Assembly (NCBI GenBank): GCA_038240015.1
Contig: JBBSEF010000059.1
Span: 1 to 19,126 of the forward strand
Length of the DNA stretch: 19,126 nt
Direction of reading: 5' to 3'
DNA from: CAHJXF01 sp038240015
GTDB taxonomy: Bacteria > Pseudomonadota > Gammaproteobacteria > Burkholderiales > Burkholderiaceae_D
The notes below the pieces were generated by a model. The model was not told the origin of the DNA and made no database searches. It worked only from the letters and a program-made list of their open reading frames with translations. This document shows, piece after piece, positions 13,903 to 19,126 of the stretch (positions are counted from its first letter, which is position 1; every line of letters starts with the position of its first letter). The translations under genes were made by a program, and so were the position numbers.

Positions 13903-14334
13903 TCAGGCGGGGATTGACGCCCGCATGCAATAGTCGGCAATCGCATCGAGAACGTCGTCGTCCTCGCCCGCAGCGGCAGCCACGCTGATCGTGATCGTCG
14001 GCAGACGGTCTCGAAGTTTCTCGACGAGCAGCGGCAGGTCGCGCCGCAGGTGCGAGCCCTGACCGAAGAAGATCGGAACGATCGTGAGCGCCAGGCATCC
14101 TTCGCCAACCAGCACATCGGCTGCGCGGTCGAGGTCGGGCTCCATCAATTCGAGAAAGGCCAACGCGACGCGGGCATCGTGCGCATCGACATGCGCATGG
14201 ACACGCGCACCGAGTCGCGCACTGACTCGATCCCGCAGCCGCTCGAAAGGTTCAGCCCATCGCGGGTCGCGCGCGCCATGCGCGAACAGAATGATTCCCT
14301 GACGTCGACCAGGATTCGTCGGCGCCGCGGTCAT
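13903..14334 (-). CDS. CbiX-type sirohydrochlorin chelatase (short form)
   Basis: 143-aa single-domain chelatase of the CbiX/SirB family that inserts Fe (for sirohaem) or Co into sirohydrochlorin. The two metal/catalytic histidines are visible in FAHGARDP (His19) and GQGSHLRRDLP (His95). The single-domain length matches short CbiX proteins, which act as homodimers. The ATG at 14334 overlaps the lptG stop codon (ATGA), so translation is coupled to lptG. Metal choice cannot be read from sequence; sirohaem for sulfite/nitrite reductase is the common use in betaproteobacteria. The expected sulfate-assimilation genes are not downstream; a PEP-CTERM gene occupies that place. Confidence 0.87.
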   Translation of the reverse strand: MTAAPTNPGRRQGIILFAHGARDPRWAEPFERLRDRVSARLGARVHAHVDAHDARVALAFLELMEPDLDRAADVLVGEGCLALTIVPIFFGQGSHLRRDLPLLVEKLRDRLPTITISVAAAAGEDDDVLDAIADYCMRASIPA

Positions 14335-15458
14335 CGTCTTTCTACCCAGCGCAACGCGAGCAGAGCCGCGGCCAGCACCACGATGCTCGGCATCGCCGCC
14401 GAGAGTATCGGCGGCCAGGTGTTGAGCAGGCCGACGTGCGAGAAGAGATTGTTGAGCAGATAGAAGCCGATGCCGATCATGATGCCCGCGAAGATCTTGA
14501 AGCTGATGCCGCCGCTTCGAAAATGCAGATACGCGAACGGCAACGCAAGTGCCATCATCACCAGCACCGCGAACGGATAGATGATCTTCTTCCAGAACGC
14601 GATCTGATAGCGCTCGGCGGTCTGCTTGTTGTCTTCGAGATGGCGGATGTAGGTGTTCAGATTGCGCGCGGCCATGCGTTCGGGCGTGACCGTCAGCACT
14701 GCGAGCAATTGCGGATTGAGTTCGGATTGCCACAGGCGGTCGGGCGCCTTCGTGACCTCGACCTGATCGGGAGCGCCGCTGCCGCCGGTGTTGATCAAGC
14801 GCGTCTCGGTGACGTTCGACAGCCGCCACGAGCGTGGCGGCAAGAATCTTCCGCGATCGGCGAACGCGATGTTCTGCAGCCGCAGCGCCGAATCGAATTC
14901 ATACACCTTGACGCGCTCGAGGCTGTTGTCAGCACCGACTGCGCCGATGTTGACGAAGCGCACCAGCACATGGCCGTCGGGCCCGCGCGCGGTGTCCTTG
15001 ACCCAGAGGCCGCTCTTCAAGCCGCGCGCAACCGGACCTCCGCTCGCTTTCAACCGCAGTTTCTGCGTGAGCGTTTCGACCTGCGGCGTCACGACTTCTC
15101 CGATCAGAAACGTGAACGCGACCAGCAACACACCCGGCACCATCACCATGCGCACGGCGCCGCGGGTGGACAGGCCCGCAACGCGCAGGATCGTGAATTC
15201 CGAATGCGAGGCGAGTTGCGCGAGCGCGTAGATGGTGCCGATCAAGGCCGCGATCGGCAGGAGCTCGTAGGCGCGCGCAGGAATCTGCAGCAGCACGAAC
15301 AGCGCCGCGTGTTCGATGCGGTAGCCGTTCTTGCCCACATCGTTCATCTCGTTGATGAAGTCGAACGTGGTGTAAAGCACCAGCAGCGCCGCAAGCACCA
15401 ACATGACCGCAAGCAGAATCTCACGAGCGAGATAGCGCTGGACGATGCCGATTCTCAT
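14331..15458 (-). CDS. lptG: LPS export ABC transporter permease LptG
   Basis: 375-aa inner-membrane subunit of the LptB2FG transporter that extracts lipopolysaccharide and passes it to LptC and LptA. It has N-terminal transmembrane segments (about 12-32, 52-82, 103-122), the cytoplasmic coupling stretch HSEFTILRVAGLS (85-97), a periplasmic beta-jellyroll region (about 125-280) and three C-terminal segments, the first starting near WKKIIYPFAVLVMMALALP. The ATG at 15458 overlaps the lptF stop (ATGA), and its own stop overlaps the cbiX start in the same way, indicating coupled translation of all three genes. Confidence 0.95.
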   Translation of the reverse strand: MRIGIVQRYLAREILLAVMLVLAALLVLYTTFDFINEMNDVGKNGYRIEHAALFVLLQIPARAYELLPIAALIGTIYALAQLASHSEFTILRVAGLSTRGAVRMVMVPGVLLVAFTFLIGEVVTPQVETLTQKLRLKASGGPVARGLKSGLWVKDTARGPDGHVLVRFVNIGAVGADNSLERVKVYEFDSALRLQNIAFADRGRFLPPRSWRLSNVTETRLINTGGSGAPDQVEVTKAPDRLWQSELNPQLLAVLTVTPERMAARNLNTYIRHLEDNKQTAERYQIAFWKKIIYPFAVLVMMALALPFAYLHFRSGGISFKIFAGIMIGIGFYLLNNLFSHVGLLNTWPPILSAAMPSIVVLAAALLALRWVERR

Positions 15459-16585
15459 GACGCCACGGTTGGGGGTGAGGAGTTCGCGGACGCGCGGGCG
15501 TGCCGCAGCCGCGATCGCCACGACTGCGGCACGCGATTGCGCCACGCCAGCATCGCGACCGCGAGCGCGAGCACCAGCAGATGCACCAGCCACCATGCGA
15601 TCGCGAAGGACATGCGGCCGCGGGCGGTCGAACTCTGCACCACGTTCATCGCATTGTTGTAGATGAAGTACACCAAAAGCGCGACGATCAGATTGGCCGA
15701 GCGACCGGCGCGCGCATTGACGAACGACAGCGGAATCGCGAGCACGGCGAGCGCCAGCACCGACAGCGCGAGGCCGATGCGCCAAACCAGTTCGCCTTTC
15801 GCGCGGGGGGTCCATTCGGTGAGGAGGTCCATCGTCGACTTGATGCGTGTCGAGTCGTCGCCTGAAAAATCCGGAGACCTCGATTCGATCCGCACGCCGT
15901 AGCGCTCGAACTCCATGATCTTGTAGTCGGGTCGGCCCGGCGCGCCTTCATAGCGGCGGCCGTTGTTCATGATCAGGAACTCGTCGCCATTCGATTGGCG
16001 CTCGATGTGGCCGGTCTTCGACACGATCACGCTGATCTTGCCGTCCTTGACGGTATTGACGAGCACGTTCTGCACCGTTGCCGTGGAGGCATCGAAGCCT
16101 TCTACGAAGAAGACCTTGGAGCCATCCGCGGACTCGCGAAACTGTCCCGGTGCGACACGAGCCACTTCATTGCGCTGCTCGTAGCGCGCCTTGAATTCGC
16201 TGGCCTGACGATTGGCCCACGGCGTGATGAAGAGACTGGTGATGCCCACGACCAGCGCGACCGGGATCACAAAACGCATGACCGGCTTCAACCAGCGCGT
16301 GAGGCCGAGGCCCGACGACTGCCACACCACCATCTCGGAGTCGCGAAAACTGCGCGTCAACGCGAGCAGGATCGTGATGAAGACCGTGAGCTGCAGCAGC
16401 ACCGGCAGATTGTTGAGCGATGCGAACATGATCAATGCGAGCACCGCGCCATTGTCCACCTGCCCGGACGCGGCCTGCCCGAGTACGCGCACCAATGCGA
16501 TCGTCAACACGATGGTGAGCAGCGCGATGAAGATCGCGCTCGCGGTGTTGAAGAGCTCGCGCACCAGCGAGCGTTCGAAGATCAT
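15455..16585 (-). CDS. lptF: LPS export ABC transporter permease LptF
   Basis: 376-aa partner of LptG in the LPS extractor. It begins IFERSLVRELFNTA, typical of LptF, with transmembrane segments near 14-35, 48-78 and 101-122. The conserved coupling stretch RDSEMVVWQSSGLG (81-94) contacts LptB. A periplasmic domain follows (about 123-290), then the C-terminal segments (WRIGLALSVLALAVLAIPL, then NLIVALLVYFIYNNAM). The ATG at 16585 is set by the family N-terminus; no Shine-Dalgarno is visible before it. It is divergent from pepA across 148 bp and is followed by lptG with an ATGA overlap. Confidence 0.95.
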   Translation of the reverse strand: MIFERSLVRELFNTASAIFIALLTIVLTIALVRVLGQAASGQVDNGAVLALIMFASLNNLPVLLQLTVFITILLALTRSFRDSEMVVWQSSGLGLTRWLKPVMRFVIPVALVVGITSLFITPWANRQASEFKARYEQRNEVARVAPGQFRESADGSKVFFVEGFDASTATVQNVLVNTVKDGKISVIVSKTGHIERQSNGDEFLIMNNGRRYEGAPGRPDYKIMEFERYGVRIESRSPDFSGDDSTRIKSTMDLLTEWTPRAKGELVWRIGLALSVLALAVLAIPLSFVNARAGRSANLIVALLVYFIYNNAMNVVQSSTARGRMSFAIAWWLVHLLVLALAVAMLAWRNRVPQSWRSRLRHARASANSSPPTVAS

Positions 16586-16666
16586 CGGATGAAGTCCGCG
16601 CTGATTGCAGACACGAGCGGCTTCGACCAACGCCGCATGCGAAGAAGAGCGATCTCCTCGGCCTCT

Positions 16667-16695
16667 TTGACTAACCGGGTCGGCACCCAGATAAT
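16667..16695 (+). promoter_or_regulatory. Sigma-70 promoter for pepA
   Basis: TTGACT (16667-16672, 5/6 to consensus), a 17-nt spacer and GATAAT (16690-16695, 5/6). The predicted start is near 16702, giving a leader of about 32 nt that includes the Shine-Dalgarno AGGA (16723-16726). This is the best conventional promoter in the window. Confidence 0.75.
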
Positions 16696-16733
16696 CACGG
16701 GTTGGCCACATACCCACAGGACAGGAAACGCGA

Positions 16734-18257
16734 ATGGAATTTAGCACGAAAGCCGGAACCCCGGACCGCATCAAGAGCGGCTGCGTCGTCGTGGGCGTGT
16801 ATGCCGACGGCAATGCCGATAAGAAGCTCACGCCCTCGGCAAGCCTGATCGATGCGGCATCGAACGGCGCGCTCGCACGTGCGGCCAAGAGCGGGGACCT
16901 GCCCGCAAAGCGCGGCGGCACGCTGATGTTGACGAACTTACCAGGCATCGTTTCCGAACGCGTTCTGGTCGTGGGTCTCGGCAAGCACGCCAATCTCAAG
17001 GCCAAGGGCCTGGCCGAAGCGGTTCGCGCCGCCGTCAAGGCGCTCGACACGACCGGCGCGGGCAATGCGCTCTTCACGCTCGCCGAAGCGCCCATCGCGA
17101 ACGGGAAGACAGCAAGCAGTACGGCCGACAACGTCAAGACCTTGATCCTCGCCGCGCGCGAAGCGGTGTTTCGCAGCGATGGATTCAAGAGCGAGAAGGA
17201 AGATGCCGGCACGCTGACGAAGATCATCATCCCCGAGACCGACCAGGCCGACGGCGCGTCCGCGGCATCGTTCTCCATCAAGACCGCGGTGTCCGAAGCC
17301 GTCGCACTCGCCAACGGCTGCGAGCTCACCAAGACTCTCGGCAACCTGCCGTCCAACATCTGCACACCGACCTATCTGGCCGACACCGCGAAGAAGTTGG
17401 CGAAAGACTGGAACCTCAAGGTCGAAGTACTCGATCGGAAACAAATGGAAGCGCTCAAGATGGGCTCGCTGCTCTCGGTCGCGCAGGGCTCGGAGGAGCC
17501 GCCCAAGCTGATCGTGCTCACCTACGCGGGCGGCAAGGCCAAGGAGGCGCCGGTGGTGCTGGTCGGCAAGGGCATCACCTTCGACACCGGCGGCATTTCG
17601 TTGAAGCCGGGCGAAGCGATGGATGAAATGAAATACGACATGTGCGGCGCGGGTTCGGTGCTGGGCACGATCCGCGCGATCGCCGAGATGGGGTTGAAGC
17701 TCAACGTCGTGGGCGTCATTCCGACCTGCGAGAACATGCCGGCCGGCAACGCGATCAAGCCGGGCGACATCGTCACGAGCATGTCGGGTCAGACCATCGA
17801 GATCCTCAACACCGATGCCGAAGGCCGCTTGATCCTGTGCGACGCGCTGACCTACAGCGCACGCTTCAAGCCTGCGGCCGTGGTCGATATCGCAACGCTC
17901 ACCGGCGCCTGTGTGATCGCGCTGGGCAACGTGAACTCGGGCCTGTTCTCGAACGATGACGCGCTGGCCGACGAGTTGCTCGCCGCGTCGAAGAGCGCCA
18001 ATGATCCCGCGTGGCGCATGCCGCTCGATGACGACTATCAGGAACAGTTGAAGTCGAACTTCGCCGACATGGCCAACATCGGAGGACGTCCCGGCGGCAG
18101 CATTACCGCGGCGTGTTTTCTTTCGCGCTACACAAAGAGCTACAAGTGGGCGCATCTGGACATCGCGGGTACCGCATGGAAGAGCGGCCCGGCGAAGGGA
18201 GCGACGGGGCGTCCCGTGCCTCTGCTGGCCGCGTTCCTGAAGGCTCGCGCGGGTTAA
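16734..18257 (+). CDS. pepA: Leucyl aminopeptidase (cytosol aminopeptidase, M17)
   Basis: Two-metal M17 aminopeptidase, 507 aa, that removes N-terminal residues from peptides; a hexamer in the cytosol. The metal and catalytic residues are all in place: Lys279 and Asp284 (GKGITFDTGG), Lys291, Asp302 (KYDMCGAG), and the signature NTDAEGRL (359-366) with Asp361, Glu363 and Arg365. GNLPSNICTP marks the domain boundary. The ATG at 16734 has AGGA 7 nt upstream and a good sigma-70 promoter. In E. coli PepA also binds DNA; that role cannot be assessed here. It is followed by holC after 94 bp, and the divergent neighbour is lptF, a common betaproteobacterial arrangement. Confidence 0.96.
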   Translation: MEFSTKAGTPDRIKSGCVVVGVYADGNADKKLTPSASLIDAASNGALARAAKSGDLPAKRGGTLMLTNLPGIVSERVLVVGLGKHANLKAKGLAEAVRAAVKALDTTGAGNALFTLAEAPIANGKTASSTADNVKTLILAAREAVFRSDGFKSEKEDAGTLTKIIIPETDQADGASAASFSIKTAVSEAVALANGCELTKTLGNLPSNICTPTYLADTAKKLAKDWNLKVEVLDRKQMEALKMGSLLSVAQGSEEPPKLIVLTYAGGKAKEAPVVLVGKGITFDTGGISLKPGEAMDEMKYDMCGAGSVLGTIRAIAEMGLKLNVVGVIPTCENMPAGNAIKPGDIVTSMSGQTIEILNTDAEGRLILCDALTYSARFKPAAVVDIATLTGACVIALGNVNSGLFSNDDALADELLAASKSANDPAWRMPLDDDYQEQLKSNFADMANIGGRPGGSITAACFLSRYTKSYKWAHLDIAGTAWKSGPAKGATGRPVPLLAAFLKARAG

Positions 18258-18339
18258 CGATCTACCGCCGTCTTCCGGGCGAACCGCCTGCCGGGGGGAC
18301 GCTGGCGCCCGAATCGTCGCGACGCGGCTTACGACCCGC

Positions 18340-18345
18340 TATCAT
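18340..18345 (+). promoter_or_regulatory. -10-like TATCAT exactly 6 nt before the holC start codon
   Basis: TATCAT is followed by CGACGC and the ATG at 18352, with no Shine-Dalgarno between and no clear -35. The geometry is the same as at the NUDIX and bpt genes, pointing to a leaderless transcript. Confidence 0.4.
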
Positions 18346-18351
18346 CGACGC

Positions 18352-18795
18352 ATGACGCAGATCGACTTCCACGTGAATGCGCCGGGCAAGCTCGCGTACG
18401 CATGCCGGCTTGCTCGCAAGGCTTATGCATCGGGAAGTCGCATGGTGTTCTACGCGAGCGATCGCGCGTCGCTCGATCGATTCGATCGCGACCTCTGGAC
18501 GTTCTCGGCGCTGGCTTTCATTCCGCATTGCCATGTCCGCGACGAGCTCGCAGGCGTGACGCCGATTCTTCTGGCCGGGCCTGCGGATGCCGACTCCTGC
18601 GCGCATCACGAGGTGCTGGTCAATCTCGATCGGCAGCAGCCTGAGTTCTTCAGTCGCTTCGACCGCATGATCGAAATCGTCGAGGCCGACGCCGCGGACC
18701 TCGACGCCGGCCGCGTCCGCTGGAAGTTCTACAAGGACCGCGGCTATCCGTTGACGCGTCACGATCTCGCGATGCCCGCCACAGGAGCGAACTGA
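18352..18795 (+). CDS. holC: DNA polymerase III chi subunit
   Basis: 147-aa chi subunit, which links the clamp loader (through psi) to single-strand-binding protein at the replication fork. Family features are TQIDFHVNAPGKLAYACRLARKA at the N-terminus, a central VFYASD and DLWTFSALAFIPH, and the conserved VLVNLDRQQPEFFSRFDRMIEIV, then the C-terminal RWKFYKDRGYPLTRHDL. The length is normal. It lies after pepA, and 5 nt after its stop a DUF2486-like gene begins, the order seen in Burkholderia-type genomes. Confidence 0.93.
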   Translation: MTQIDFHVNAPGKLAYACRLARKAYASGSRMVFYASDRASLDRFDRDLWTFSALAFIPHCHVRDELAGVTPILLAGPADADSCAHHEVLVNLDRQQPEFFSRFDRMIEIVEADAADLDAGRVRWKFYKDRGYPLTRHDLAMPATGAN

Positions 18796-18800
18796 CCGGA

Positions 18801-19126
18801 ATGGACGACAAAGCGGCTGACGACGCAAACGACGACCTGCCGGTGCTCACGCAAGTTCTGCGCATCGGCAGCGGCGGCGTGCGCGCGATGCTTGCTCCCG
18901 CACCGAATGCGGCCGCGAACGAAGCTGCACTCGAAGCTGCAACCCACGACGCATCGGAATCGCCATTCGACGAAATCCTGTTGACCGACCGACTCGTGAT
19001 CGGCCCCGACGCGCGGCGTGCCATAGAGCCTTATGTCGCCTTGACGACGCCGACCATTCAGCCGGTGGTGCACGACGACGCGCGCGATGACGTGCCCGAT
19101 GCGCAATTGCTGATGCGGACCGATAC
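18801..19126 (+). CDS. DUF2486-like hypothetical protein, truncated by the window end
   Basis: The frame opens at the ATG 5 nt after holC and stays open to the window end (108 codons and 2 nt). The predicted start reads MDDKAADDANDDLPVLTQVL. The short motif DLPVLTQVL and the position after holC match DUF2486 proteins of Burkholderiales, whose function is unknown. The visible part is acidic and Ala/Asp-rich with low complexity, probably cytoplasmic and partly disordered; no signal peptide or membrane segment is seen. GGA just before the ATG and AGGAG 14 nt upstream are the only ribosome-binding candidates. valS would be expected further downstream. Confidence 0.75.
   Translation, partial: MDDKAADDANDDLPVLTQVLRIGSGGVRAMLAPAPNAAANEAALEAATHDASESPFDEILLTDRLVIGPDARRAIEPYVALTTPTIQPVVHDDARDDVPDAQLLMRTD

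Noticed and set aside
14436..15662. Plus-strand open frame (408 codons) opposite lptG
   Set aside because: Composition typical of antisense reading (His/Arg/Asp-rich, no family features); the minus strand encodes clear lptG and lptF.
16938..18155. Minus-strand open frame (405 codons) opposite pepA
   Set aside because: pepA has all of its catalytic residues on the plus strand; the antisense frame shows no domain and no plausible start region.
18315..18324. 10-bp palindrome CGTCGCGACG upstream of holC
   Set aside because: Such CG-rich palindromes are common by chance at this base composition, and nothing else supports an operator here.
1..19126. Search for CRISPR arrays, tRNAs, insertion sequences, integrases and toxin-antitoxin pairs
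   Set aside because: No direct-repeat array, cloverleaf sequence, terminal inverted repeats or matching proteins were found on reading both strands by eye.

Overview
The window is a GC-rich, tightly packed bacterial chromosome segment. Gene content and order (aat-bpt-pyrD, lptF-lptG next to pepA, holC followed by a DUF2486-like gene, purB) point to a betaproteobacterium, most likely Burkholderiales or a close relative. I see no tRNA, rRNA, CRISPR array, transposase or phage gene. It reads as core chromosome with a few accessory insertions.

Layout. (1) 100-2641, minus strand: bdhA (3-hydroxybutyrate dehydrogenase), a secreted cupin and a patatin-like phospholipase, probably one transcript, divergent from a LysR regulator (2917-3816) across a 275-bp region with two clear dyads. 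This looks like a regulated polyhydroxybutyrate/lipid catabolism unit. (2) 3894-8272, plus strand: NUDIX hydrolase, aat, bpt, pyrD and an alanine-dehydrogenase-like gene in one run. aat and bpt are the two aminoacyl-protein transferases of the bacterial N-degron pathway. (3) 8312-10426: a glycine-zipper envelope protein (minus), an IclR regulator (plus) and a YibF-like glutathione S-transferase (minus). (4) 10649-12079: purB. (5) 12080-13886: a secreted BNR/sialidase-like protein with a C-terminal PEP-CTERM sorting signal. Upstream are a sigma-54-type -24/-12 element, two dyads and a UTR hairpin; downstream is a textbook terminator. (6) 13903-16585, minus strand: lptF-lptG-cbiX, translationally coupled by ATGA overlaps. 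(7) 16734-19126, plus strand: pepA (with a near-consensus sigma-70 promoter), holC and the start of a DUF2486-like gene that runs off the window.

Most notable points: the sigma-54-style control region of the PEP-CTERM gene; an alanine-dehydrogenase homologue that has lost the catalytic His and the NAD-selecting Asp; three genes (NUDIX, bpt, holC) whose -10-like hexamer ends exactly 6 nt before the ATG with no Shine-Dalgarno, suggesting leaderless mRNAs; and dyads between divergent regulator/target pairs. No wholly new multi-gene system is evident.
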